From Dasypus novemcinctus (Eukaryota; Chordata; Mammalia; Cingulata; Dasypodidae): DNA of 64,000 bases. This document shows, piece by piece, positions 10,781-22,473 of this stretch; positions within the stretch are counted from its first letter, which is position 1; each line of letters starts with the position of its first letter. The stretch lies in NCBI RefSeq assembly GCF_030445035.2, contig NC_080701.1, positions 20,304,798-20,368,797 of the forward strand. Reading direction: 5' to 3'. A model generated the notes under the pieces. It had not been told where the DNA came from, searched no databases, and was given only the letters and a program-made list of their open reading frames with translations. A program made the translations under genes and the position numbers.

Positions 10781-13308
10781 AATAAGTTAACTGCCTCAGA
10801 GAGCTAGAGTCTGGAAAAGTGGCTTACAGGAAATCGGGGGGTGGAGGAAGGATGTGAGTTAATGTCTGCAGGGGTGGAATCTGTGATGAGCTGGCGATAA
10901 GTATGAGCACAAAGAAGGGACAAAATGGGGGCAAGGGGTTACCTTCGGGTGGGGTTTTCTGGGTTTGAGGGGGGCTGGGGATGGGAAGAGGGGTAATATT
11001 GTCCAAGAAATAGGTGGGAGGGAGGGGCAACATACGAATATGGGAGAGTGTCAGAAGTTCGTTGAGAACTAAATGTTGAGTAAAACGTATCAAAGTATAA
11101 GTAGGAGGGTTACCTGGTTAGGATGCTCAGGGGGTATGGTCTGATGCGTGACGGACTCCGGAGGGAATAGCTGAAGGCTCATTTTGCCAAGGTGGGTTCT
11201 ACCATTGGGTGGGGTGGACCCATATCCTGGGGAAGACTAATGCCGTTGAATAGAGAGAACTGTATCTCTCGTGAGAAAGGACGGCTCCCAGGGTATTAGA
11301 TTGGCAGGTGTTGTGGGCCCGAAGGGGAGGGGAAAATGGATGTGGAATGGATGGAACAAAGGTAAATAAGGGGGCAAAAGAGGAGTTATGTGAGAGTACA
11401 CGAGGATGAATATAAAACAGCTAATATTACACCAAAAACATATAGGGGACGACAGACTAATAATGAATACCATAAGACAAAACATAGGATAACTAAAAAA
11501 TTTAGAAAACTGTACAGCCTAAAATATGGACCACATAGTAAGCACAAATGTCACCTTGTTTGAAAACTATAGTGTTGGAATCTGTACATCAGTTTCAGGA
11601 AATATGATATGAATAAGTTAAAAGATTATTGCTGTGCAAGGGAAAAGGTTTTATGGTGAATCTGGGGAAATACTGTATATTGTATATATGAATTTCAGTG
11701 ATCTAAGACTCTTCTGAAGCTGACATTATGTTGGGATTCACTTTACGGGAAGTTTTGGATCACAGAGTGGTTCAACAATGGCAGCGGAGGAATACTGATA
11801 TGGGATGTTATTGACAGGATATATATGGTTGACAGGGAGTTATACAGGGCACATGCCCAGGGTATATGGTAATGTCTATATATACTCATAGTGGAAACAA
11901 AAACAACAGCTGGGGGGGTACTGGGCTCCTGGCCGGGGGGTCACTGTTGTGGGCCCTGGGAGAGCAGCGGCAATCCTCCAGGTGCAACGGCAAGAACCAG
12001 GAAGGAAGGAGGGCCCAACAGTGGGCTCGTGATACTAATGGTTACACTTTTGAGCCTATACACCTGCAGTAAGAACAAGGGCTAGAGTAGCATTGTGCCT
12101 GGGGGTTTCCTCCTGACAGCCTGCATGTTACTCAAATGTGGCCACTCTCACAGCCAAACTCAGCATGTAGATGTGATGCATTCCCCCCAGCGTGGGACAT
12201 GACACCCGGGGATGAGCCTCCCTGGCACCGAGGGATCACTACCACATACCAGCTGAAGAAGCAACTAGAAAATGACCTTGAATTAAAGATTCAATGCGGA
12301 ACAGCAGAATATACCTGTCTACATATAATGACATGACTTCGGGAAGCTGTTTGACCTAATGTAAGGGGGAAATGGAAAGGAGAAATGAGATTATAAGGCT
12401 GTGAGTCTCTAAAAAAGAGTCTGGAGGTTGTCAGAAGGAATACCCCTATGTACAACTGAACAGAGTCTAAGAGACAGATAAGGTAGATACAACCCCAGGT
12501 ATTGGTTCTTTTGAGGGATAAAGAGACCCACGGGTTCTATGGTCATGGCAGAAGGGGTTCACTGCCATGACAGATAGCCCTTCTTTGGAGCTGGTGTTTC
12601 TGCGTGATGGAATTGGACTCAGAGGGGATCTCTTTTCACAAGACTTGCATGCTACTTTATTGGAATTGTAGTCGGTGCTGGGTTTAAGATATATGTAGGG
12701 GATTTGAATCTCTGGACTGATAATATGACACCCAGGCCCAGAGCCTCAACAGACTTCAGCTCCTACACTTTGATTTATTGGACTTACTCCACTCAGCTAA
12801 CATGGAGTTGAAGAAGGTCAACCACCACAACATGGAGCCTAGAGTGTCTACAACTGGAAGCGGGAGGAGTGCATCCAGTACCCATATGGAATCTAAGCCC
12901 TCACTTGACATAGATGTGCAATGGACACAACCAATCCAATGTCCACAGAGAAAATGTGGAATGGGTGTGGGAACGGTAGCCATGGTGGCTGCTGGGTGTG
13001 GGGAACGGGAGGAAGAGATGAGATGTGGAGGCGTTTTCGGGACGTGGAGTTTCCTGGATAGTGCTTCACGTACAATTACGGGACATTATAGATCCTCCCA
13101 GGGCCCACTGGATGGAACGTGAGAGAGTCTGGGCTATGATGTGGACCATTGACTATGGGGTGCAGTGATGCTCAGAGATGAACTTACCAGGTGCAATGGA
13201 TGTGTCATGATGATGGGAGAGAGTGTTGCTGTGGGGGGAGTGGGGGGCGGGGGCGGTGGGGTTGAATGGGACCTCATATTTTTCATAATGTAATTTAAAA
13301 AAATAAAT
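10781..13308 (+). other. L1 3' UTR (2.5 kb)
   Basis: It starts with a G-rich polypurine part (about 10826-11030) with several G-runs in close spacing, able in principle to form a G-quadruplex, as is known for other mammalian L1 3' UTRs. Several G-rich and purine-rich blocks follow, then the A-rich tail. Open frames up to 114 codons are not supported as genes. Confidence 0.75.
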
Positions 13309-13323
13309 AAATAAATAAAGATG
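13309..13323 (+). repeat. Target-site duplication, 3' copy, of the full-length L1
   Basis: Exact copy of 4162-4176. It merges with the AAATA-rich tail, so its left edge is uncertain by a few bases. Confidence 0.75.
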
Positions 13324-13610
13324 AGGTCAAACACCGGAGTTCTTTGTAAAAGGTTTCCCATATCCCTTGATCTTTCCCATCATACACATTGCTGTATCCT
13401 CAGGATTTAGAGAAGGGCCTGTAAGTTGCAGGTGCTCACTAAAGGCTATAGTTTTGTTGAATGAATGAAAGTATGAATGATATATCACTCTCCCACATGT
13501 AAAGGATCTATATATCATTCCTCTTAATCTGTAAAAGGCCTCGCTGATGCTTGGAATGGATCAACGTTTCTACCAAATCAGAGGCATGGTTGGGTCCTGA
13601 AGATGGAATG

Positions 13611-14036
13611 AGGGAAGCAGATGTGGTTCAACTGATAGAGCATCTGCCTACTATATAGGAGGTCCAGGGTTCAAACCCAGGGCCTCCTGGCCCATGTGGT
13701 GAGCTGGCCCACGCTCAGTGCTGCCACATGCAAGGAGTACTGTGCCACGCAAGGGTGCCCCCTGTGTAGGGGTGCCCCACGCTCAAGGAGTGCACCACAC
13801 AGGAGAGCCGCTCCATGCCAAAAAAGCGCCACCTGCCCAGGAGTGGCAACACACACGGAGAGCTGACGCAGCAAGATGATGCAACAAAGAGACACAGATT
13901 CCCGGTGCCACCTGACAAGAATGCAAGCGGACACAGAAGAACCCACAGTGAATGAACACAAGAGACAACAGGGGTCAGGGGGGGTAGAAGGGGAGAGAAA
14001 TAAATAAAAGTAAATCTTTTTTTAAAAAAAAAAAAA
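13611..14036 (+). mobile_element. Full-length DAS-type SINE
   Basis: The head GGGAAGCAGATGTGG has an A-box-like region and a B box GGTTCAAACCC near 13670. The usual 'tgtggtgagctgg' and 'acgcagcaagatgatg' body follows, then the AAATAAATAAAAG...A tail. Confidence 0.9.
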
Positions 14037-15480
14037 GAAGAAACTGGTATCTCAGTGAGAAGGAGATTTACTGTGAGTGCACAAGCAAGGACTGGAGGAA
14101 TCTTCCCAAAATCAATTCAAAGTGAGAATGTGAGCTAGGGTTTAAAAATGGAAACAGTTGGAATGAGTTTAGAATGAAGCGATGTCATCGGCTGGCTTGG
14201 GGTGCAGCCCTGTGCTCCCTCCCAAACGAGCAGCCACGACGGTGGTGTGTCCCCGGGATTTGCAGTTAGCAGTTTTTGCCGTGTGCTCTGGGGGAGGGTG
14301 GGGGTATCATCTTCAGCATCTTCAAGAAGGTGCTCCCTTCCTCAGTTTCCCTTGCCCCACTCCCATCTCTTCGTTTTCTCTGGGGACTCCTTCCTCTAGC
14401 AGTGGAGAAAGCATGAGATGGCCCTTTTTAAACAGGCACTCTCCCGAGGCAGAGGGAGCTGCGCCTTGGGGCACCCAGCGGAGCAGACTTCTGGGGCAAG
14501 GCTGTCCTTCCCTTCCCTGAAAAAGCAAGCCTTGTTCTTGCACACGGGATGCCTGACCTCCTCCAGCGCCCTCCTCCGTGGCCCTTCACCCCCTACCCCA
14601 GCTCCTCCTTCACCCCCTACCCCAGCTCCTCCTTCACCCCCTACCCCAGCTCCCCAGAACCCCGCTGTCTCGTCTCCTCTCTGCCCCCGCCTTTCCCCCT
14701 ACGTCTGCAGTGGGGAGGGCCAGCGCCTTGATCTCAGGGGCAGAAAGAGCCGACACGCCCAGAAGGCTCAGACCAAACGCCCCCGGAACAAAGTGTTTCT
14801 TACAGACTCGCTCAGCCAAGTACCAGACCCTGACACCTGCCCTCGGGTTGGCTCCTCATAGCCTGGTATTGGGGAGAATCAGGTTCTGGCCACCAGGCTT
14901 TCTGAGGTCTAATGCAGGACCTCACCCCTTAGCCAGGCCCTGAGCTCCTGTGTCCCATCCATCACCATTCCCTGGGCGATGTAGCATTGGGGGGCTGCCG
15001 TGGGATGGGGCGCAGAGCCGAAGAAGCAGCTGCCCGACCTCCATCCCTCTGTCTCCGAGAGTCAAGGCCAGGCTCTTCCCACAGAACCTGATGTCTAGCC
15101 GCCCTGACTCGCTCCTAGCCTTCTGGGTACGTTTGCAGGACACTGGCTCCACTCCTTTTGCTCTCCTCTTCCAGTCACTTTGTCCTTCTCTCTTTTCTCA
15201 GGCGCTCAGGGTCTTTTTACCCCTATTTCTCTCAGGGGCTCCTTCGATTCCTTTCTGTCGCCACCTCTTTGGGTCTCTGTCCGGTGACACATCTCTCCCT
15301 CTCGCTCCGTCCCTCGGTGTCACCTTGGGTCCCCGTCGCCTGTACGTCCTCGTCCCTCCGCGGAGGCCTCTGGGAAACGTCGGGGAGCAGCGGGTTGCTC
15401 CCCGGCTCTCATCCAGATCCAGGTGGCTCCACTCCAGGACAGGATTTACGGCGCCCTGACCCTGAGCCGTCAAGAGGGAA
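14037..15480. other. GC-moderate intergenic DNA with no gene
   Basis: Short open frames on both strands overlap one another and lack recognisable domains. A short tandem repeat lies at 14585-14656. Nothing else is named. Confidence 0.4.
14585..14656 (+). repeat. Minisatellite, 24-bp unit, three copies
   Basis: The unit TTCACCCCCTACCCCAGCTC plus four bases starts at 14585, 14609 and 14633, with the last copy diverging at its end. Confidence 0.85.
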
Positions 15481-15486
15481 CAGCCA

Positions 15487-15600
15487 GATTAATGGGGTGG
15501 GCGGGCCGGGGTAATAATCGTTTGTTTGATGTGACAAGCCTGATAGGCGTTGATTTACTTACAGACTGATGGGCTTTTAATTGAGCACCTCCATCCCAGT
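15487..15600. promoter_or_regulatory. Candidate conserved non-coding element
   Basis: An AT-rich island in GC-rich DNA has clustered homeodomain-type cores: GATTAATGG (15487), TAATAATCG (15512), TTGATTTACTTAC (15550) and TTTAATTGAG (15576). It lies 18 kb upstream of ZNF703. Evolutionary conservation was not tested. Confidence 0.35.
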
Positions 15601-16725
15601 CACTTCAAAGGCAGGGGACGCTGACAAGGGCCCCCCTTTCCCGGAGGGTTCCCGGTGACTGGCAGGCCCCCTCCGTGGACGCCCGGGATTGGCCCGCGCC
15701 GCCTCTGCCCGGCCCCTCTGGCCAAGGGACACGTTCTCTGTGCAACTCCGAAATGGCCTTTTGTCTGCTGCCAAGGAAGGCAGGCCCTGCTCGGAAGGAG
15801 GGTGACGAAGGAAGAGGAGTGGGAGATGCTGAGACCCGTCCGGGGGGTCCTTTGTTCGGGCCCCTGCGCCTTCTCCTCGCCTCCCCTTTATAAACCCTTC
15901 TTTTCCCGTTTCCCTTCCAAGAGCTCGCCAGACCCGGCCTTCTCCCTCTCTTTCTCATCCCACTTATTCCTCCCTTCTCCCTACTCTAGATGTCCCTGGG
16001 AGTGGCCTCTGAGCGCCAGCCCCCTACCCCCCTTGGCCTTGACCGCCAGACCTCCGCGTTCTCCTCCTGCGCAGACGACAACTGAAGGGGTCCCAGCCCT
16101 CCGTGGCTAAGGCCAAGGATTCAGGTCCTGTGTCGTCTCCAGCCCATTCTTGTTGGGTCTAGGAACTGTTTTAATAATACAGGGGTGGCTCTGTTTGGAA
16201 TTTCAGAAAAGACTCTCTAGCAGGGAAATTATGTCAGAAGAGATTGGGTTTGGCTTTGGAGATTGTTTTTCTTTTGTTAAGTCCCGATGCATTGGCTGCC
16301 CAACTTTCCTGTGTTCGTGGAAGAGGATAATCATAAAGCTCTCTGCCGGGGCTGCTCGCTGCTGGTGGCCTGGGCTGGGGTCCCCGAGGGGAGGCAGTGA
16401 GTGGCGTGATCAAGAAGAGGATCCCACCCCCGCCTCGTGGTGCAGGGTCCCTCAACTCTAACCAGGTGGACCCCTGCGGCCCCCAAGCTGCCTCACCAGG
16501 GCAGTCAGTGAGAGTCCCCAGCAGAGCCCAGAGTCCTAGGTCAAGTCCCTTAGAGACTGCTACAAAACTTGGAGGAAGTGTCGACCCTTGTGCTTCTTTT
16601 ATACTCCCTGTAGTAACTTGTCCACGCCCATGTAGCCTGTAAGAAAAGGAAAGAGCAAGTACCTGGCTAGAAAGGCCCTAAGATAACACACATGATTTAA
16701 TTTGGAAAATACTTCCACAGAGATT
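15601..16725. other. GC-rich intergenic DNA, no gene supported
   Basis: Overlapping open frames on both strands fit the base composition. There are no domains, and I found no splice or start signals worth following. Confidence 0.35.
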
Positions 16726-16742
16726 ATCTTCATCGATCTTTT

Positions 16743-16828
16743 CTTTTTTTTAGGAGGTATCGGGGATTGAACCCGGGACCTCGTACATGGGAAGCAGGTG
16801 CTCAACCCCTTGAGCTAAACCCGCTCCC
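16743..16828 (-). mobile_element. Short DAS-type SINE (minus strand)
   Basis: Poly-T, then the reversed B box (near GATTGAACCCGGGACC), ending in the reversed head AAACCCGCTCCCC. A 15-bp imperfect duplication flanks it (16728-16742 and 16829-16843). Confidence 0.85.
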
Positions 16829-16839
16829 CTTCATTGACC

Positions 16840-16965
16840 TTTTAACAACTGTGCGAGGGGGGTAAATGTAATGTCACTATGCCCAATAGACAGTAAAATC
16901 GAGACTCAAAGGAGAATGTGCTCCTAAGAGGCAAAATCGGGTCCCAAATGCAGGTCTTCTCCCTC
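16840..16965 (-). repeat. Possible MIR relic
   Basis: 'agtaaaatcgagactcaaagg' and neighbouring text loosely follow the reversed MIR 'ttacagatgaggaaactgag' core. Weak. Confidence 0.3.
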
Positions 16966-17011
16966 CAAGCTGGCCTGCCCCTCACAGCTTCCCAAAGATG
17001 ATTGTCCTCTT

Positions 17012-17357
17012 CCTTTTTTTTTTTTTTTAGGTTTACTTTTTAAAAAATTTTGCCCCACTCCCTCCTTCCAGATGGTTCTCTCATCTATCTGCTCATTGTT
17101 TGCTCACCTTCTCCAGGAGGCATCAGGAATCGAACCCGGGACCTCCCACATGGGAGGCGAGGGCCCAACAGCTTGGGCCACATCCACTCTGTGGGCTGCA
17201 GCACCCGCTGGCTTGTGACATCTGTTCATTTAGGTGTCTAGCTCGTTGCAGCCAATGCAGCATCTAGCTCGTCTTCTTTAGGAGGCACCAGGACCTGAAC
17301 CCAGGACGTCCCATGTGGTAGGCAGGTGCCCAACTGGCTGAACCACATCCGCTTCCA
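17012..17357 (-). mobile_element. Composite DAS-type SINE (minus strand)
   Basis: The T-run starts at 17014. Two reversed B-box/anticodon-like parts, near 17125 and 17285, show two tRNA-derived units. It ends in the reversed head (CCACATCCGCTTCC). Confidence 0.85.
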
Positions 17358-17799
17358 CACCCCTCTTGAAGCTGCGTTTTCCTGCTTGCCTGTTTTCCCT
17401 TCCTCTCTTTCCACTTTCAGGTCTTTCCCTGACTCACCACCCTCCTGACTCCGGCGTCCGCAGCCTCTGCCCCGGAGGCCACACCCACGCCTGGCCTGGG
17501 AGCACAATGCCCCGCAGGACCTGTTGTTCCCAGTTCTCAGCTGCCAGTCAGGTACACAACACGGCCAGAGGCGCAGCGTGGGAATGCTGGGCTCTGTGCA
17601 ACTGAGGACACAGCCTCCACTGTTGTTAACTGGCTGTCATTCCAAGAGCCACCTGACAGGCTCCCTCAGAGTCAAGAAAACCTGTGTCTCTGCCGACGTG
17701 CTGGAGGGGTACTTTCTGCTACAGAGCTAAGACCCAGGGCAGAGGCTTTACAGAAATGCGTCCTCTGCCCCTTCTCTGCCTCTGTGCCTTGAACATGCT

Positions 17800-17955
17800 T
17801 CCACTGACGCACTGAGATTTAATGCTCTGTTTACATGTCACAACCCCCTACTAGAGAACCAGATCCTCCAGGGCAGGTTCATGTCTTTTCACCTTTGCAT
17901 CCCCAGCGCCCAACGGCAACCTCTCTGTTGTAGTGTTTGTTGCTGAAATATTTAC
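17800..17955 (+). repeat. L2 3'-end relic
   Basis: 'cctccagggcaggttcatgtctt' and 'catccccagcgcccaac' match the L2 3' end signature (coordinates approximate). Confidence 0.5.
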
Positions 17956-17956
17956 T

Positions 17957-18370
17957 GAAAAGCAGTACAGAGTAGTGGTTGAGCCGATAGCCTAGGGTGA
18001 CAATCTCAGCTCCACTGTTACCAGCTATGGCCCTTGGGCACATTGCTTCAATTCTCTGCACCTCAGTCTCCTCACCTGTACAATGGGACAAAACACAGTA
18101 CCTACCTCATATGGTTATTGTGATGATTGAATGAGTTAATAGTCTATTTTATCTCATCTACAATGCACATTATTTGGGGTCCTACGAAGAACATTAAAAA
18201 AAAAAAAGAAGCTGTCAAACTATGACACGAGGCTTTCTTATCGATGTCAGTGATGTTTAAAATGTGAAAAACATGCATTTTTGGATTAATGGAATATATC
18301 TACATAAAACGCTTAGAACAGTAGTTGGTATACAGTGTGTGCCACATAAGGGAAGGCTACTGTTGTCATC
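17957..18370 (+). repeat. MIR SINE, split
   Basis: 17957-18140 follows MIR from 'agtagtggttgag' through 'ctcacctgtacaatggg' and 'gattgaatgagttaatag'. The 3' end resumes at about 18300 ('cgcttagaacagtag'). The 160 bp between may be an insertion that I cannot name. Confidence 0.7.
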
Positions 18371-18374
18371 GTTG

Positions 18375-18500
18375 AATTGCATTTTCACAAAGCCTCTGTG
18401 ATGACCCGCTTTGTTCTCATTTTACAGATGAGGAACCAGAGATTGAGAGAGAGGAAGCAACTTGACCAAGCTCACAGGGCCCCCGAGCCCACAGCAGGCA
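18375..18500 (-). repeat. MIR SINE relic (minus strand)
   Basis: 'cattttacagatgaggaacc' and 'gcaacttgaccaagctcacagg' are the reverse complement of the MIR core. Confidence 0.7.
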
Positions 18501-18544
18501 CTGAAACCTGCCTCTGAGGTCCCATGACCTAGAGCTCATACAGT

Positions 18545-19999
18545 AGCTGGCAGCCGCCCACCAGGCTACCAGGGAGCTAGGGTTTTGTTCTCAATTGCAT
18601 TAGCTTTCCTTAACCTAAGTTTCTTCCCCTCTCGTATAATTATTCCCCTTTTTCCTCCCCCTCCTCCTTTGTACTTGGCTCTGATCTTTTTTATTTTTCT
18701 GCTAATGGCTTCAGGTTTTACTGTATCTCCGTGTTGAATTGTAAGCAACCTCAAATTCTTTACGGTGGTAGGAGTATAAATAAATATAAAGGCAAAAATT
18801 AGCTTTAGAGATGACATGTAGCTAGAAAAAAAGAACCAAAAAAAACGAGGGTGAATGTGCCCACAATCCCACGTGAGGATCTGCAGACTTCTACCTGGAC
18901 AGGCAGACGGTCCCCAGAAACTGCCCAGCCAGTACCCACAACCGGACCTCCCTCGGTCCCCCCAACTCTCCCACAGAGGGCTGGGGAAGGCTCTGGTGTT
19001 AACGTGTCCTAATAAAAAGGCAGGAAGTTCAGCTCGCCCTCAAGTGGGCTGCCTGCCGTACCAGACCCTCTTGTTCCCACTGGGGGGCTTGGCATCAACT
19101 CTTCTAAGACCCCCTGGCTGTGCTCGGTGCCCCCCAAAAAGAACACTTTGAATGTCCTTAAAAAGTGTAAGTTTCTAGCTCGGTATTGGCAGAGAGACTG
19201 AGTCAAGGAAGGGCATCTCAGCTAGCGCCTAACAGAACCAATGTAAAAGGCACATCTCTGTTGTTAACGCTAGAAAGAGAGCCACTGGAATATGTTCGAC
19301 TTGAGAACTTGAGGCACTCTCCTCCCAGCCCTAGTGGCAGCACAGGACCACGGCCGTGACGGGTCACAGAAAGAGACCCCTTCATCCTTTCCCAAGTGAC
19401 AAACCCCAACATGCTGCCCCTTCTGTCAAGTTTGGAATGCTCATAAGAAAAGATCGCGAATAAAATATGGCATGGCATTTACAGGGGTTTTTGTTGTTTG
19501 GGTTTTTTGTCTGTTTGTTTTTTGTACTGGGTCTTATTCTGGTTTGGTTTGGTTTTTTCCTACCAAGTAAAGAGGCCATGGGCTGGCTAGAGGGTAGTAT
19601 TTGTGCATTTGCTTGGATTTTCAGGGATGGTCCAGGATGGAGAGGGCTTTTCCAGACCTTCTCTTCAATCTCCTCTTCTCTGCCTTGAGAGCTGCTTGGG
19701 TAAAGAGTGGTGCCGAGAGCTGGGAAAGGAAGGGGTTTAAAAGGAATGATTGCACTCGGAGATTTGTCAGAGGAAGGAGGCACGGTATGGCATCCCTCAG
19801 GAATTCTGAATGGGTCCCACTGATCTAAATAAAATGTACTCTGGGCCCAGATCCACCAAAGAAAGAAAGGTAAGGCAGCAAAGAAGGGAAAAGGTGAAAA
19901 TGGTATTCAGCTCTGCATTCACGTCCAGGTAGTTCATCTCTGAGGCTTCCAAGAGAACAGCCACATACTCAATCCCTTCCGATGCTGTCTGAGCCTCTG
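18545..19999. other. Intergenic DNA, nothing recognised
   Basis: T-rich and GTTT-rich tracts near 19485-19560. No gene or named repeat. Confidence 0.35.
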
Positions 20000-20009
20000 T
20001 GAGATAATC

Positions 20010-20625
20010 CTCTTAATGGAATATTTAAGAAATCAGATATAAATCATCAACCTTTTATCTCACCTGCAGATTCATATACCATAGAATGCATTATGGACAT
20101 GTCTATCTACATATAGATGGTTGCGGGTACCTTTTTGGAGTGGATGTTGCCACGTTTTTAGGCCCAACATGTTTCTCAATATCTAAATCCATTTTTTCTG
20201 AAGATATGGGTACAAAGAATATACATTTTAGAGACTGGAGCCCAGAAAATAGATGTACTGCAAGACATTTCAAAATGGAAACACACACCCCAGTGAAAAC
20301 CTTTTTGTCACTCGCAACCAATAAAAACGCCTATTGTTTTGACACACTCATAAATAACTTGATTTTGGCATGTGCTTTCATACCAAACAGAAAATGAATA
20401 AATTAAATTTGATTTACAACCTTTTTCATTTTTATTAGCACGGCTCCGAAGAGTTTATGTAAAGGACGTGCCAGAGCAGTTATGCCAAATGTTTTAAGGT
20501 GTTGGTATTGATATTACATAAATTAAGGTGTTTTAATTTGCATTCTTTAATTAACTAAATACTGGCAGAAAAATAAAACACAAGGGCAGCCCTGACTTAT
20601 TGCCTCTATTAAACTGCTGACGTCT
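20010..20625. promoter_or_regulatory. Candidate conserved non-coding region, AT-rich
   Basis: A repeat-free AT-rich block has many TAAT/ATTA cores, densest at 20395-20625, including AATTAAGGTG, CTTTAATTAACTAAA and CTATTAAACTGC. It looks like a developmental enhancer near a homeodomain-regulated gene. No conservation data were available. Confidence 0.3.
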
Positions 20626-20929
20626 TAGAAAAGATTCTTTAAGTAATCCAATTCTTGGGGCGGCAGGGGGAGGGGGGGTGAACAGCAAATAGGAACACTC
20701 TTACTGGGCAAAATATATTGGGATTTAAGAAGCCAATTTCCTGCTTTGCTCACAGGGGTGACAGGGGAGGGTGTGTTCTAAAAACGTCTGAAGTCACGAC
20801 CCCTAAATGCTTTAACTGTCCTGCAGCCCTGGCCTGAGGTGGGCGGACAAAGGGTGTAGGACCCTGGGGCCTGCCTCCCAGGGCTGTGTCACTGCCCGTT
20901 TGGGAAGCATATTAGCCAAAGGGGTGCTG

Positions 20930-21508
20930 ATGCAAAACGGCAGAAACTGGTTGATTTTTAGAAACAGGTTATTTATTTGGGGTAGGAGCTTACAGTTACC
21001 TGGCCACAAAGCCTAAGTTACTTTCCTCACCAAAGTCTGTGGCCGCACGTAGGAGCAAGATGGCTGCTGATGTCTGTGAGGGTTCAGGCTTCCTGGGTTC
21101 CTCTGGGCTCAGCTTCTCTGTTTTCTCCACAAGGGCAGCTGTAGACTACGAGGCTCTCTAGGCTTTGCCTCTCTCCCCAAGGCCAGCTGTAGATTATCGG
21201 CGAATAGCTCTGGCTCTCTCCCCAGGGCTTCTGCTGTGTCTAAGGAGCCGTTTCCATTCCTGTGTTCTTCTCTACCCGGGCTCCAGCTCAAAACTCCAAC
21301 ATCAAAAACCTCCAACTCTGTCCCTTGCCATGTCTTTTATCTGTGAGTTCCCACCCACCAAGGGGCAGGGACTCAACACCCCACCAGCGTGGCCCAGTCA
21401 AAGCCCTAATCGTAATTTAAGCGCACCCAGGTACTGAGTAGCAGTTTACAAACATTATCCAATATCTATTTTTGGAATTCATGAACCATATCACAAATTG
21501 CTACAGAA
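20930..21508 (-). mobile_element. Probable solo LTR (minus strand)
   Basis: Read on the minus strand it starts TGTAGCAATTTG, has a TATA-like AGATAAAAGAC (plus positions near 21334-21341) and then an AATAAA-type signal (plus 20971-20977), as in a U3-R layout. No internal retroviral region accompanies it. Family unknown; it is non-coding. Confidence 0.45.
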
Positions 21509-22470
21509 AGGGACATGCTGGATGTTTTGTAAACTTGAACCAACATGATCAAAGACCCTTCAGCAGAGCTGGCTGCTCCCAGTCCATCCTCCCCCATCAC
21601 ACCTAGATCCCTAAGTAAAAAAGTAAAAACGAGAAGTATTCTAAAGAGATGAGCCAGGAGTACTCCAATTCCTTTCTATGCCTAAGGTGCTGTTACCACC
21701 TCCAGAGCTTTGGTTTTTAATGTGCCATCGCTGTGGAGACAGGAGGGTTTTTTTCCGGGTCCAAGTGCATTCTTTCTGTGGCTGGCTTTCCGTTGTTTGT
21801 TCTTGATTTTTGCTCTCTTCCTCTTCTCCTGTGGGGTCAGAGTTAACTCTGGTCAGGTCTCATCTTCTTCTGTTATTTTCCTCCCAGAGCTTATTGTTTT
21901 TAGTTTAATTTTTTAAATATCAATGTTCACCAGTTACTCAGTTAACAAGAGACAACAACTGCAATAGCGGTAAATCTGCTTTCGTCAGCGGTTACCCTCC
22001 CCGCCGATCTTTGCTCATTTCTCAGGCTTGTGGGATTTGGACGAAGTCCACTCTGACGGCTTCAGGCTGAGAAGGGACGCACGCGGGCAGGGGAATGCAA
22101 CTGTTTTCCTTGCAGTTGAAGGTCCTCCTTGCTTTGGGGCTGGAGCGTCTCAGACTGCTAGAAGAAAAAGATGACATTTTCCAGCTGTTGGCCATCGGAA
22201 AGGGATTTCTCCTCAAGCACAAAATGCAAAAACTGTATTTCTCATCCTTAAACCTATGGGGTCCTCAGGGAACCATCGGCCCAACAGCCTTTACCCCGGT
22301 GTGCTGCTCTGAAGACCGTCTTGCCTTCTCTAGCTAAATTGGAAACCATCCTGTCAGGGGCAGAAAATTAGGAGCCTCATAAATATCAGCTGAATTGATC
22401 AGAGACAGGTAGCATTAGGGGGTAGAGTTCACCTGTCTCCTGGTCCCCCACTGCCTTATTCTCTCTCCAT
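21509..22470. other. Intergenic DNA, nothing recognised
   Basis: No gene, RNA or repeat I can name. Several short open frames only. Confidence 0.35.
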
Positions 22471-22473
22471 CTC

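Larger units (their letters stand above)
4177..13308 (+). mobile_element. Full-length L1 (LINE-1) retrotransposon, about 9.1 kb
   Basis: The order is 5' UTR, ORF1, ORF2, long 3' UTR and an AAATAAATAAATA tail, flanked by an exact 15-bp duplication. The GAAGATGGCGGCTGAG start resembles the AAGATGGC start of other mammalian L1s. ORF2 is open for 1272 codons, ORF1 carries one stop. The clean target-site duplication and intact ORF2 suggest a recent insertion. It is much longer than the 6-kb human L1, because both UTRs are long. Confidence 0.92.

Noticed and set aside
12778-13122. 114-codon open frame in the L1 3' UTR
   Set aside because: No domain; in a UTR of a known element.
13640-13690. tRNA gene possibility at A/B-box pairs in DAS SINEs
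   Set aside because: The tRNA-like heads lack a complete cloverleaf and are SINE parts with A tails and target duplications.
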